From the NCBI RefSeq assembly GCF_021026295.1, contig NZ_JAJNDA010000005.1, positions 124,001-188,000 of the forward strand: 64,000 nt of DNA, written 5' to 3'. Positions 33,543 to 42,180 of the stretch are shown here, in pieces (within the stretch, counting starts at the first letter, position 1; each line of letters opens with the position of its first letter). The translations under genes were made by a program, and so were the position numbers. The notes beneath the pieces were generated by a model, which made no database searches, had not been told where the DNA came from, and saw only the letters and a program-made list of their open reading frames with translations. Origin of the DNA: Actinomycetospora soli (GTDB lineage Bacteria; Actinomycetota; Actinomycetes; Mycobacteriales; Pseudonocardiaceae).

Positions 33543-34095
33543 CGCCCGCTCCCCCGCCGTCGCCCAGGATCCGCCCGGGCGATCATGCCCGTACGGCGCG
33601 ACGCCTCGCAGGACGACCGCCGCGACGCCGACGATCCGGCACGCAGACCACCGACACGCCGGAGCGGCACCCGATCGAGTCAGCGATCAATGATTCGTGC
33701 GGCCCAAGCAGTACGACCGTTCGGACGCCGATCGTCCGAGCTGGACGGCCAAGTGGTGCCGTTCGTCGTGGCGGAACGACCGGTGACGGCGCCGTGGGGC
33801 GTCCGGCGCGTCGCGACGGATGCCACTGAGGCGACGCGACCGTCCGTCGGTCGACGCGTGCTTCCACGTGCCGGTGCCGATCGGTCACGGTGACATCACA
33901 CGACGGCGTGGGGTCGAGGCCGGTCCGGAGCCACTGATCGGGTCTCGTCCCGCGACGTGGGGTGATCACCGCGACGGGGGGTCGCGAGGCCCGGTTCCGC
34001 CGGGCCGATCACAGAGGGGGATTCGGGGCACGGGTGGGCGGACGAGTGGAACGACAGGGCGGGCGAGCGCCGCAGGCCGTGCGACGGAGGGCGTC
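33543..34095. other. 553-base non-coding stretch
   Basis: This lies between the divergent Mas-like operon and the sigma-factor operon. Base composition is locally less GC-rich (33680-33730). A small palindrome GTCACGGTGAC (about 33887-33897) is the only symmetric element noticed. Open frames here have poor codon structure and are not believed. Confidence 0.5.
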
Positions 34096-34671
34096 GTGAC
34101 GCCCGGTCCCGTCGCGCGGGGCCGCGACGCCGTCGAGCTCGCCCCGTTCCTCGTCCGGCACGACGCGCTGCTCCAGCCCCGGGCCGCGATCCTCGGCCAC
34201 GCGTACGGCGCCGGCGCCCACGACGTCTTCCTGCTGACCCGCGCGGCCCTGTTCGACCGGTGGCCGCAGTTCGGCGCCGCCCCGGAGGACGTGCGGTCCC
34301 TGGAGCTGACGCTGCTGCTCGTGCGCACCGCCCGCAGCGTCGGCGGGCACGCGACACCCGGGTCCCACCGGCCGCGGCCGGCCCTCCCTCCCCCGCCGCG
34401 GGCCGTGCTCGCGGCGCGGTCGCTCGAGCCGACGTGGCGCCACCCCGACCCGTGGCGGCTCCTGGCCGTCCGCGCGGCCCGCCCGCTGCGCGCGCTCGCC
34501 CACCTCGACCCGCTCGCGCGCGACCTCGCGGTGCTGCGCTGGCTGGACGTCCCGGTCGGCGAGGCCGCGCCGGAGCTGGGCCTGTCGGCGCCGGACCTCG
34601 ACCGGCGGCTCGGCGCGGCGATGGCGCAGTGGGAGGCCGTCACGGCCGCGGCCGGGGAGGCGGCGCCGTGA
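34096..34671 (+). CDS. hypothetical protein upstream of the SigD-like sigma factor
   Basis: A 191-residue protein of unknown function. No membrane helix is visible. The C-terminal half (LARDLAVLRWLDVPVGEAAPELGLSAPDLDRRLGAAMAQW) looks like a sigma-70 region 4 or other helix-turn-helix fold, so it may be a second, partial sigma-like factor. GTG at 34096 follows GGAGGG by five bases. Its stop overlaps the start of the next gene (GTGA), which strongly links it to the sigma factor. Confidence 0.6.
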   Translation: MTPGPVARGRDAVELAPFLVRHDALLQPRAAILGHAYGAGAHDVFLLTRAALFDRWPQFGAAPEDVRSLELTLLLVRTARSVGGHATPGSHRPRPALPPPPRAVLAARSLEPTWRHPDPWRLLAVRAARPLRALAHLDPLARDLAVLRWLDVPVGEAAPELGLSAPDLDRRLGAAMAQWEAVTAAAGEAAP

Positions 34672-35600
34672 CCGACCCGCTGAGCGACCCGCGCGAGCTC
34701 GACCGGCTCGTGGCGTCCGCCCTGACCGGCGAGCGCAGCGCGATGAACACGTTGCTGCGCATCCTGCGGCCCCTCGTGGTCCGGTACTGCCGCAGCCGGC
34801 TCGGCGGCTACGACCGCGTCAACGCCTCCCCCGACGACGTCGCCCAGGAGGTCTGCCTCGCGGTGCTGCGGGCCCTGCCGACCTACCAGGACCAGGGCCG
34901 GCCCTTCCTGGCGTTCGTCTACGGCATCGCCCAGCACAAGGTCGTCGACGCGCACCGCTCGGCCGGACGCGACCGCTCCGACCCGGTGGACGAGCTGCCC
35001 GAGGAGCAGGACGTCCGCGACGGCCCGGAGCAGCACGCGCTGAACCTCTCGGACTCCGTCGAGATGGCGGCCCTGCTCGCCGAACTGCCGGAGAAGCAGC
35101 GCGAGGTGCTGCGGCTGCGCGTGGTCGTCGGGCTCTCCGCGGAGGAGACCGCCGAGGCGGTCGGCTCGACGGCGGGCGCGGTGCGCGTGGCGCAGCACCG
35201 CGCGCTGACCCGGCTGCGCCAGCTGATCGTCGAGCGGGGGGACGCGCCGCCCCGTCCCGACGACGGGCCCGAGGCCCCGCCCCGGCGGCGCGGGGGTGCC
35301 CGTGGGCCCCGGCGGCGCGGCGGGACCGCGACCGAGCGGGCCGACGCGACGGCGGTGGCGCCGGTCGTGGCGCCGGCCGCCGCGCTGGACTGGCACGCGG
35401 CGCCGCGGACCGGCCACGAACTGCTCGACCGGCTCCTCGACGCCGCCGACGCGCACGTGCTGCGCGCGAGCACCGACGGGCTCGGCGCCGACGCCGGCGG
35501 CCCGACGGGCGTCGCCGACCGCCGGGGCCACCAGGACCTGCTCGCCGCCGAGGACGCCCGGATGGCCGCGGCCGCCGCGCGGTGGGCTCCGCCCAGGTGA
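34668..35600 (+). CDS. sigD: ECF-type RNA polymerase sigma factor, SigD/ShbA-like
   Basis: A 310-residue sigma-70-family factor. Region 2 (DDVAQEVCLAVLRALPTYQDQGRPFLAFVYGIAQHKVVDAHRSAGRD at about 56-101) and region 4 (LPEKQREVLRLRVVVGLSAEETAEAVGSTAGAVRVAQHRALTRLRQLI near 141-188) match mycobacterial SigD and streptomycete ShbA closely. After about residue 195 comes a 115-residue Arg/Pro/Ala-rich tail not normal for SigD. The tail may carry an anti-sigma-like or regulatory segment, or be spacer. A perfect hairpin overlaps its stop codon. Confidence 0.85.
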   Translation: MTDPLSDPRELDRLVASALTGERSAMNTLLRILRPLVVRYCRSRLGGYDRVNASPDDVAQEVCLAVLRALPTYQDQGRPFLAFVYGIAQHKVVDAHRSAGRDRSDPVDELPEEQDVRDGPEQHALNLSDSVEMAALLAELPEKQREVLRLRVVVGLSAEETAEAVGSTAGAVRVAQHRALTRLRQLIVERGDAPPRPDDGPEAPPRRRGGARGPRRRGGTATERADATAVAPVVAPAAALDWHAAPRTGHELLDRLLDAADAHVLRASTDGLGADAGGPTGVADRRGHQDLLAAEDARMAAAAARWAPPR

Positions 35601-35636
35601 GCACTATCGGTCGCTATGGCGACCGATAGTGCTCAC
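35597..35636. terminator. 18-bp perfect bidirectional terminator
   Basis: An 18-base perfect inverted repeat with a four-base TATG loop. Its left arm contains the sigD stop codon and its right arm contains the tmsB stop codon, so one element ends both convergent transcripts. Confidence 0.85.
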
Positions 35637-36892
35637 GAGGCGGGACGCCACCCCCGCAGCGGGAAGCCGGACCGGCCCTGGTCGTCGAGCTTGACGCCCA
35701 GCACCTGGTGGAGCTGGATGTTGTTGAGGTCGAAGCCCACCGCGCACGCCGGCATGTAGAGCTTCCACACCCGGGCGCTGCCCTCCCCCGCCTCGGCGAC
35801 GCACTCGTCCCAGTTCGCCTCGAGGTTGGCGGTCCAGGCCTTGAGCGTCCTCGAGTAGTGCTCGCGCAGGTTCTCCTCGTGGCGGATCTCGAAGCCCGCC
35901 CCGTTCATCCGCGAGATCAGGTAGCCGATCGGCAGGAGCTCGCCGTCCGGGAAGACGTAGCGGTCGATGAACGGGTCGGCGTGTGCGCGGTGGTGGGCGT
36001 CGGGGCGGGTGATGCAGTGGTTGAGCAGTCGGCCGCCCGCCCGGAGCTTCGAGTACAGGAACGCGAAGTACGGCTTGAGCTGCGCACGCCCGATGTGCTC
36101 GGTGAGCCCGATCGAGGCGACGGCGTCGAACTCGGTCTCGGTGACGTCGCGGTAGTCGCCGTGGCGGATCTCCACGAGGTCGGACAGGCCGCGGCGCGCG
36201 ACCTCCTTCTGCGCCCACAGCGCCTGGTCGCGCGAGAGCGTCACGCCCAGCGCCCGCACCCCGTGGTGCTCCGCGGCGTGCATCGACATCTGGCCCCAGC
36301 CGCACCCGACGTCGAGCAGGCGCATCCCGGGCCGGAGCGCGAGCTTGTCCGCGACCAGCGCGTGCTTCGCGAACTGCGCCTCCTCGAGGGTGGCCGTCTC
36401 GCTCGGGTAGGCCGCGCAGGTGTAGGCCATCGACGGCCCGAGCACCATCTCGTAGAAGCGGTTCGAGACGTCGTAGTGGTGCGCGATGGCCTCGGCGTCC
36501 CGGGACTTCGAGTGCATCCAGCCGTGCTGGCGGTGCTCCTGCGGCGGCGGGGCGAGATGGCGGTGGCGCAGCCGGATCGGGGCGAGGCGCAGCGCCATCT
36601 CGGCGAGGGTGCGCGCCGGGACGTCGGAGATCGTCAGCTCGCTCATCGCGGTCAGGGCGGTGTAGAGGTCGCCGTCCACGTCGAGGTGGCCGGAGACGAA
36701 CGCCCGGGCCAGCCCCAGGCTGTTCGGCGAGCCGGCCAGGTAGGCCAGCGCGGTCTCGCTCCGCACGTCGACCTCGGCGACCGGGTCGCCGCCGGCGGGG
36801 CGCGAGACGCTGCCGTCGTAGGCCCGCACGGTGATCGGGGCGTCGGCCCCGAGCACCGGGCGGAACAGGTCGGCCACGGCTGGTGCGCTCAT
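35633..36892 (-). CDS. tmsB: SAM-dependent fatty-acyl methyltransferase (CFA synthase family)
   Basis: A 419-residue enzyme of the cyclopropane-fatty-acyl-phospholipid synthase family. The SAM site is LDVGCGWGQMSMHAAEHHG near 186-204. YDVSNRFYEMVLGPSMAYTCAAYP near 138-161 is the family signature. The conserved LTEHIGR, HCITRP and YVFPDGELLP follow. Next to an FAD oxidoreductase, this fits TmsB/BfaB, which methylenates oleate at C10 on the way to tuberculostearic acid. AGGAGGAACG precedes the ATG. A plain CFA synthase is the alternative. Confidence 0.82.
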   Translation of the reverse strand: MSAPAVADLFRPVLGADAPITVRAYDGSVSRPAGGDPVAEVDVRSETALAYLAGSPNSLGLARAFVSGHLDVDGDLYTALTAMSELTISDVPARTLAEMALRLAPIRLRHRHLAPPPQEHRQHGWMHSKSRDAEAIAHHYDVSNRFYEMVLGPSMAYTCAAYPSETATLEEAQFAKHALVADKLALRPGMRLLDVGCGWGQMSMHAAEHHGVRALGVTLSRDQALWAQKEVARRGLSDLVEIRHGDYRDVTETEFDAVASIGLTEHIGRAQLKPYFAFLYSKLRAGGRLLNHCITRPDAHHRAHADPFIDRYVFPDGELLPIGYLISRMNGAGFEIRHEENLREHYSRTLKAWTANLEANWDECVAEAGEGSARVWKLYMPACAVGFDLNNIQLHQVLGVKLDDQGRSGFPLRGWRPAS

Positions 36893-36900
36893 CGTTCCTC

Positions 36901-38283
36901 CTACGAATTCGTCACGCACTTGGTGTAGAGGTCCGGCAGGCGTCCGGCGGGGTCGTAGCGGGCCTTGAGCGCCCGGTAGGCCGCGCCGCCGTAGAGCGCG
37001 TCGAACTCCTCGCGGGTGTAGCTCGCCGTCGAGTACAGCGACTTGTGCCCGTCGAGCTCCATCAACTTCCGCTCGATCAGCCGGTTGTGGTGATCGCGCG
37101 CCATCCCCGGCCGCAGCAGGGCGTCGGACCAGAATCCGACGTTGACGTAGGTCCGGTGCGGCTCGAGGGGGTAGAGGGGCCAGGTGCGGTCGCCGCGCAG
37201 CTGCAGCGGGCAGACCCACACCGGGCTGATGCCGATCTCGCGGTGGAAGAAGTCCAGGAACTCCGCCAGGTGCTCCACCGGCACCTCGACGTCCTGGATG
37301 ATCGGCTCGACGCCGCTCGCTCCCGTCGCGCGCATCTGGATGCGCTCGGAGATCCCGTAGCGGCGGTCGAGGGCGACCAGCCGGCGGTAGACGTCGCTGC
37401 GCCGGTAGCGGGCGGGCCACACGCGGCGTACCGCGGGGTGCTGCACGCCGAGGGCGCGGGAGCACCAGAACCAGTCGGTGTCCCAGCGCCAGAGGTAGTC
37501 GGCGATCGACAGGAAGTCGGTCGTCCGCTGCTGGATCGAGCGGTAGTAGATGCCCTGCCCGGTGTAGTCGGAGAGGTACGGGGCGTCGTCGACCATCCGG
37601 CCGAGCGTCAGGTACTGCTCTCCCGCGGAGAAGACGGTGCCGTCGAGGAAGTCGACGTGCTCGCCGTCGTGCGTGCGCTCGGCCGTGATCCGGGCCGTGG
37701 CCTCCGCCAGCGAGGCGGCGTCGGCGAACCGCAGGTGGCGCAGGGCGACGATCGGGCGCACCGGGGCGAGCTCGATGGTCAGGGCGACGGCGTAGCCGAG
37801 CGTGCCGTAGGAGTTGGCCAGGGCGGCGTGCAGGTCGGCGGCGTCGTTGTCCGGGGTCGCCCGGACGATCTCGCCTGCCCCGGTGAGCACGTCCGCGGCC
37901 AGCACCGACTCGTGCGGGAGCCCGTCGCGGAACGACGTCGACTCGATGCCGAGCCCGACGACCGCCCCGCCCAGGGTGATCGTCTTGAGCTGCGGGACGA
38001 CGAGCGGCATCAGGCCGTGCGGCAGCGTCGCCGCGACCAGGTCCTCGTAGGTGGTCATCCCGCCGACGTCGGCGGTGCGCGCCACGGGATCGACGTGGAG
38101 CACGCGGTCGAGGCCGTCGACCTCGAGGCCGCCGGCACCGTCGCGGAAGCGGAAGAGGTTCGACGTCCGCTTGTGCAGCCGCACCGGCGCGTCGGCCGGG
38201 AGCGCGGCGAGCCGCGACCGGGCGGCGGCGACCGCCTGCTCGTGCGCCGTCGAGAACCCTGTCGTCGCATCCGCCCGGCTCAC
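36901..38283 (-). CDS. tmsA: FAD-binding 10-methylene fatty acid reductase
   Basis: A 460-residue FAD_binding_4-type oxidoreductase. The FAD segment is HVDPVARTADVGGMTTYEDLVAATLPHGLMPLVVPQLKTITLGGAVVGLGIESTSFRDG (about 64-122). The C-terminal part resembles plant-type delta24-sterol reductases. TmsA/BfaA reduces the 10-methylene intermediate made by TmsB, giving 10-methylstearate. It is the first gene of a two-gene operon, with eight bases to tmsB. GTG at 38283 is chosen; an upstream GTG at 38328 would add 15 residues. Confidence 0.8.
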   Translation of the reverse strand: MSRADATTGFSTAHEQAVAAARSRLAALPADAPVRLHKRTSNLFRFRDGAGGLEVDGLDRVLHVDPVARTADVGGMTTYEDLVAATLPHGLMPLVVPQLKTITLGGAVVGLGIESTSFRDGLPHESVLAADVLTGAGEIVRATPDNDAADLHAALANSYGTLGYAVALTIELAPVRPIVALRHLRFADAASLAEATARITAERTHDGEHVDFLDGTVFSAGEQYLTLGRMVDDAPYLSDYTGQGIYYRSIQQRTTDFLSIADYLWRWDTDWFWCSRALGVQHPAVRRVWPARYRRSDVYRRLVALDRRYGISERIQMRATGASGVEPIIQDVEVPVEHLAEFLDFFHREIGISPVWVCPLQLRGDRTWPLYPLEPHRTYVNVGFWSDALLRPGMARDHHNRLIERKLMELDGHKSLYSTASYTREEFDALYGGAAYRALKARYDPAGRLPDLYTKCVTNS

Positions 38284-38371
38284 GGCCCGGAGACTATGCC
38301 TGGTATGCACCAGCGGCACCCGGCTCACCAGTGGGATCCTTCACGGTGAGCCGACACGAGGAGGGGCAGCG

Positions 38372-39769
38372 ATGGGTGAGCTCCGGACCTACCGGGACAA
38401 ACGGGACCCGGCGCGGACGCCCGAGCCGTTCGGTGACGTCGGCGCCGCGGACACCGACGCGGGCGGCCGGTTCGTCATCCAGGAGCACCACGCGCGGCGC
38501 CTGCACTACGACGTCCGCCTCGAGCGCGGCGGCGTGCTCGTGTGCTGGGCGGTGCCCAAGGGCCTGCCGGACGCGCCGGGGACGCCCCGCCTGGCCGTGC
38601 ACACCGAGGACCACCCCCTCGAGTACCTCGACTTCCACGGCGAGATCCCGGCCGGCGAGTACGGCGGCGGGTCGATGACGATCCACGACGCGGGCACGTA
38701 CGAGACCGAGAAGTGGACCGACGACGAGGTCGCGGTGACGCTGCGCGGGGAGCGCACCGACGGGCGGTTCGTGTTCTTCCGGCCGAAGCGGGACTCCGAG
38801 GAGAAGGACTGGCTCGTCACGCGCAAGGCCGAGGCGCGGGCCCGGCCCCCGCGGAACGTCCAGTCGCCCCGGGTGTCGGTCGGCGGCCGGGCGCTCAAGC
38901 TGTCGAACCTCGACAAGGAGCTCTACCCGGGCACCCCGAAGAACGTGGTGATCGACTACTACGCCCGCGTCGCCGACACCCTGCTCCCCCACCTCGCCGG
39001 ACGGCCCCTGACGCTGCGCCGGTTCCCGGACGGCATCGACGGCGAGTCCTTCTACGAGAAGAACGCCGGCCGCAACGCGCCGGACTGGCTGCGCACGGTG
39101 GTCGTCCCGACGCCGGGTTCCTCGCGCGGGTCGGACTCCGCCCGCTTCGTCGTGGTGGAGGAGCTCGCGACGCTGGTCTACCTCGCGAACCTCGCGGTGC
39201 TCGAACTGCACGTCCCGCAGTGGCGCGTGGATGCCGGGGACGTCCCGCGGCCGCCCGACGAGCTCGTGTTCGACCTCGACCCCGGGCCGGGCACCGGGCT
39301 GCTCGAGTGCGCCCGCGTCGCGTGCCGCGTCCGCGACCGCCTGCACGACGACGGGCTCGTCCCCGTCGTGAAGACCAGCGGCTCCAAGGGCATGCAGATG
39401 ACCGCGCCCGTGGTCGTGACCGATCCCGGCCGCACCTCGGAGTACGCGCGGGCGATCGCGCAGGAGCTCGCCCGCGAGACCCCCGACGCCGTGACGGCCG
39501 TGATGGCCAAGGACCGTCGGGGCGGGCGCGTGTTCATCGACTGGTCGCAGAACAACACGGCGAAGACCACGGTCGCCCCGTACTCGCTGCGGGCCCGCGC
39601 GGCCCACGGGGCGCCGACCGTGTCGACGCCGCTGACGTGGGACGAGGTGGAGACCGCCGACGACGCCGAGGCGCTCGTCTTCTCCCCCGCCGCGGTCCTG
39701 GACCGCATCGCCGCGCACGGCGACCTCTACTCGGGCGCGCTCGGGGACGGGGCGCCGCTGCCGGACTAG
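38372..39769 (+). CDS. PE-Pol fusion: 3'-phosphoesterase plus LigD-type polymerase
   Basis: A 465-residue end-joining enzyme. An N-terminal 3'-phosphoesterase domain (about 20-155; FVIQEHHARRLHYDVRLERGGVLVCWAVPKG and FHGEIPAGEYGGGSM) is followed by an archaeo-eukaryotic primase-type polymerase domain (about 170-455). The polymerase has the metal motif VFDLDPG, KTSGSKGMQM and FIDWSQNNTAKT. The order PE then Pol is the reverse of mycobacterial LigD (Pol-PE-Lig), and the ligase domain is absent. GAGGAGGGGCAGCG precedes the ATG. No ku or ligase gene is in the window. Confidence 0.88.
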   Translation: MGELRTYRDKRDPARTPEPFGDVGAADTDAGGRFVIQEHHARRLHYDVRLERGGVLVCWAVPKGLPDAPGTPRLAVHTEDHPLEYLDFHGEIPAGEYGGGSMTIHDAGTYETEKWTDDEVAVTLRGERTDGRFVFFRPKRDSEEKDWLVTRKAEARARPPRNVQSPRVSVGGRALKLSNLDKELYPGTPKNVVIDYYARVADTLLPHLAGRPLTLRRFPDGIDGESFYEKNAGRNAPDWLRTVVVPTPGSSRGSDSARFVVVEELATLVYLANLAVLELHVPQWRVDAGDVPRPPDELVFDLDPGPGTGLLECARVACRVRDRLHDDGLVPVVKTSGSKGMQMTAPVVVTDPGRTSEYARAIAQELARETPDAVTAVMAKDRRGGRVFIDWSQNNTAKTTVAPYSLRARAAHGAPTVSTPLTWDEVETADDAEALVFSPAAVLDRIAAHGDLYSGALGDGAPLPD

Positions 39770-40545
39770 AGGCCGAGCGCTCCGGTGACGCCGCCGAGGG
39801 TGTTGCCGACGCCCTTGACCAGGCCGGTGACCGGGCCGTCCTGCTCCTGCCCGCTCCCGGACGAGCTCTTCCCCGACGAGCCGTTCCCGGAGGAGTTCCC
39901 CGAGGAGCCCGAGCCGCCCGATCCGGAGGAGCCCGACGAGGAGCTCGTCGGCTTCTTCGTCGGGGTCGCGCTGCGGCCCTCGTCGTCGTCGCTCGTGGTG
40001 GTCGTCGGCTTCGTGGTGGTGGGGGTGGCGGAGCGCGGCGTGACCGTGGTCGGCGCGGTCGTCGTCGGGCGCACCACGGCGGCGGGCTGCGGCACCGGCA
40101 CGACGGCGGGTGCGGGCGCGGCCGCGGGGGCGCCGGGGGCGAACCCGGGCCCGCCGAGGATGCCCCCGGTCGTCGGGTCCGTCACGTCGGTGGCGCCGCG
40201 CCGCGTGGTCGTGCCGCCCTGCCCGCCGTCCAGCGCCTGCGGCGCGCCGGCGGTGAAGGTGTCGACCTTCGGCAGCGGGTCGTCCGAGCGGTCGTTGGCC
40301 ACGGCGCTGATCGCCAGCGGCACCGCGGTGACGGCGGCGGCGACCGAGAGGGCGGCGACGCCCCAGCCGCGCAGCGGGGTGTCCGTCCCGGCGCGTCCCG
40401 CCCCGCGGCGGTGACGCGTGGTGACCGGCGGCGCGGGGGCGTCCGTGCCGGCCTCGTCGAGATGGCGCTGCGCCCACGACGGCAGGGCGGTGGTGGGTTC
40501 CCCCGAACCCCGTCCCACCGAGCGGCGGTGCCGCGAGCGCGTCAT
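39766..40545 (-). CDS. membrane-anchored low-complexity protein
   Basis: A 259-residue protein of unknown function. A basic cytoplasmic N-terminus (about 1-58) is followed by one membrane helix (about 62-80, VAALSVAAAVTAVPLAISAV). The extracytoplasmic part is rich in Thr, Pro, Ala, Ser and Gly, with a Ser/Gly-only run near 205-235. The composition suggests a cell-wall-spanning or stalk-like protein. ATG at 40545 has GGGGGA three bases upstream. Its stop overlaps the convergent PE-Pol gene by four bases. Confidence 0.7.
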   Translation of the reverse strand: MTRSRHRRSVGRGSGEPTTALPSWAQRHLDEAGTDAPAPPVTTRHRRGAGRAGTDTPLRGWGVAALSVAAAVTAVPLAISAVANDRSDDPLPKVDTFTAGAPQALDGGQGGTTTRRGATDVTDPTTGGILGGPGFAPGAPAAAPAPAVVPVPQPAAVVRPTTTAPTTVTPRSATPTTTKPTTTTSDDDEGRSATPTKKPTSSSSGSSGSGGSGSSGNSSGNGSSGKSSSGSGQEQDGPVTGLVKGVGNTLGGVTGALGL

Positions 40546-40779
40546 TCGTCCCCCGAGTCCGAACTCTCCGTCATCCGTGATGACGTCGGTGACACTACTC
40601 CATGTGTACGTATCCCCCCAAGGTGGCCAGGGAGTGACCACTGATCATCGTGCCGGGGTCGTGATCACGCCGTGTCACGACCGTGACGGACGACCGGCTG
40701 ATCGACGGGCGCCCGCCCGACACGGACGGGCCCTCCCGACGCCACCCGCCGGTCGCCCCGGTCGGGCAGACTGCGGCGC

Positions 40780-41574
40780 GTGTTGCCGGCCGTGCGTTCC
40801 CACCCGTACCTCGCCGCCCCCCGACCCCGGGCGTTCGCCCACCGGGGCTGGCACGTCGGGGACCTCGCGGGCCTGGAGAACACGCTCGCCGCGTTCAGGC
40901 GGGCCCGCGAGGAGGGCTACGCCTACGTCGAGACCGACGTCCACGCGACCCGCGACGGCGTGCTCGTCGTCCACCACGACGCGACGCTGCGCCGCGTCGC
41001 CGGGCACCCCGGTGTGCTGCGCGCCCTCGACTGGGCCGACCTCGCCGACGTCCGGGTCCGCGGCCGGGAACGCCTCCCCCGCCTCGAGGAGGTGCTCGAG
41101 GCCGAGCCGGGGCTGCGGTTCAACGTCGACATCAAGTCGCCGGGCTCGCTGCGGCCGATGCTCGCGCTGCTCGAGCGCGACGACGTGGCGGAGCGGGTGG
41201 CCGTCGCGAGCACCGACGAGGGCCGGCTGCGCGCGGTGCGGCTGCGGTTCGGCGACCGGGTCGTGACGGGCGTGTCGGCCCGGGGGGCGCTGTCGTTGCG
41301 CACGCGGTCGGTCCTCCCGGGACCGCTCGCGCGGCGCGTCCCGGTCGGGGGTGACCTCGCGCAGCTGCCGACGCACGTCGGGGGGATCCCGGTGATCGAC
41401 CCGACCAACGTCGCGGCGGCGCACGCCCTGGGCATCGAGGTCCACGTGTGGACGATCGACCGGGCCTCGGAGATGCAGCGGCTGCTCGACCTCGGCGTCG
41501 ACGGCCTGATGACCGATCGTCCCGACGTGCTGCGCGACGTGCTGGCGGTCCGCGGGGAGTGGCACCCGGCCTGA
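40780..41574 (+). CDS. glycerophosphodiester phosphodiesterase
   Basis: A 264-residue GDPD/UgpQ-type enzyme that hydrolyses glycerophosphodiesters to glycerol-3-phosphate and an alcohol. The first catalytic His motif is FAHRGWH near 19-25. ENTLAAFRRAREEGYAYVETDVHATRDGVLVVHHDATLRRV (about 33-73) contains the metal ligands E, D and the second His. The C-terminal VHVWTIDRASEMQRLLDLGVDGLMTDRPD is typical. GTG at 40780 follows a CAGACT hexamer by seven bases. It is monocistronic; rbpA follows after 250 bases. Confidence 0.92.
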   Translation: MLPAVRSHPYLAAPRPRAFAHRGWHVGDLAGLENTLAAFRRAREEGYAYVETDVHATRDGVLVVHHDATLRRVAGHPGVLRALDWADLADVRVRGRERLPRLEEVLEAEPGLRFNVDIKSPGSLRPMLALLERDDVAERVAVASTDEGRLRAVRLRFGDRVVTGVSARGALSLRTRSVLPGPLARRVPVGGDLAQLPTHVGGIPVIDPTNVAAAHALGIEVHVWTIDRASEMQRLLDLGVDGLMTDRPDVLRDVLAVRGEWHPA

Positions 41575-41651
41575 CTCCGGACGGGTGGGCCGCGACCCGA
41601 TGGCGCCCACCGCGGTGTGACCTGCCCGGCACAGGGGTAACACGGACGTGA

Positions 41652-41665
41652 ACACATCGATGTGT
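41652..41665. promoter_or_regulatory. 14-base perfect palindrome before rbpA
   Basis: ACACATCGATGTGT is fully symmetric and lies about 70 bases upstream of the SigR-type promoter. It could be an operator; no regulator is assigned. Confidence 0.35.
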
Positions 41666-41737
41666 GCCAGGGGTCGCGAACCGTCGCCACGGGCCGGGCG
41701 TGAGACGGGTCACGACGACGTGTCCGACCGGTGTCGC

Positions 41738-41764
41738 GGGAACGAACACGCGGCGCCGGGCGTT
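41738..41764 (+). promoter_or_regulatory. SigR/SigH-type promoter of rbpA
   Basis: GGGAAC, 18 bases, then GTT, matching the actinobacterial disulfide-stress sigma (SigR in Streptomyces, SigH in mycobacteria) consensus GGGAAY-N18/19-GTT. It lies about 60 bases before the rbpA ATG. RbpA is a known SigR target in Streptomyces. Confidence 0.7.
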
Positions 41765-41824
41765 GGGACCGGGGTCGCCCCCACGAGGGGCGACACGCAC
41801 GCAGTCGAGGAAAGGACAGCACTC

Positions 41825-42163
41825 ATGGCCGACCGCGTCCTCCGTGGAAGCCGCCTCGGAGCCGTCAGCTACGAGACCGACCGCGACCACGACCTCGCCC
41901 CCCGCCGTGCCTTCGCCTACCGCTGCCCCAAGGGCCACGACTTCGAGGTCCCGTTCTCCGACGACGCCGAGGCCCCCGTGACCTGGGAGTGCCGCCTCCA
42001 CGGCGAGGAGGGCAAGCGGATCGACGGCACCGAGCCCGAGCAGAAGAAGGTCAAGCCGCCGCGCACCCACTGGGACATGCTGCTCGAGCGCCGCTCCGAG
42101 CCCGAGCTCCAGGAGCTCCTCGAGGAGCGCCTCGACCTGCTCAAGGAGCGCCGCGGCGCCTGA
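41825..42163 (+). CDS. rbpA: RNA polymerase-binding protein RbpA
   Basis: A 112-residue transcription factor that binds RNA polymerase and the principal sigma factor and helps open promoters. Visible features are GSRLGAVSYETDRDHDLAPRRAFAYRCPKGHDFEVPF near 8-44, the second Cys motif in TWECRLHG, and the C-terminal sigma-interaction helix KPPRTHWDMLLERRSEPELQELLEERLDLLKERR. AGGAAAGGAC precedes the ATG. The upstream SigR-type promoter predicts induction by thiol stress. It neighbours ppm and lnt as in M. tuberculosis Rv2050-Rv2051c. Confidence 0.97.
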   Translation: MADRVLRGSRLGAVSYETDRDHDLAPRRAFAYRCPKGHDFEVPFSDDAEAPVTWECRLHGEEGKRIDGTEPEQKKVKPPRTHWDMLLERRSEPELQELLEERLDLLKERRGA

Positions 42164-42180
42164 TCGCGTCCCGCACGACC

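Noticed and set aside
33583-33969. 128-residue minus-strand ORF before the sigma operon
   Set aside because: Composition and codon positions look random and no start signal or homology is seen.
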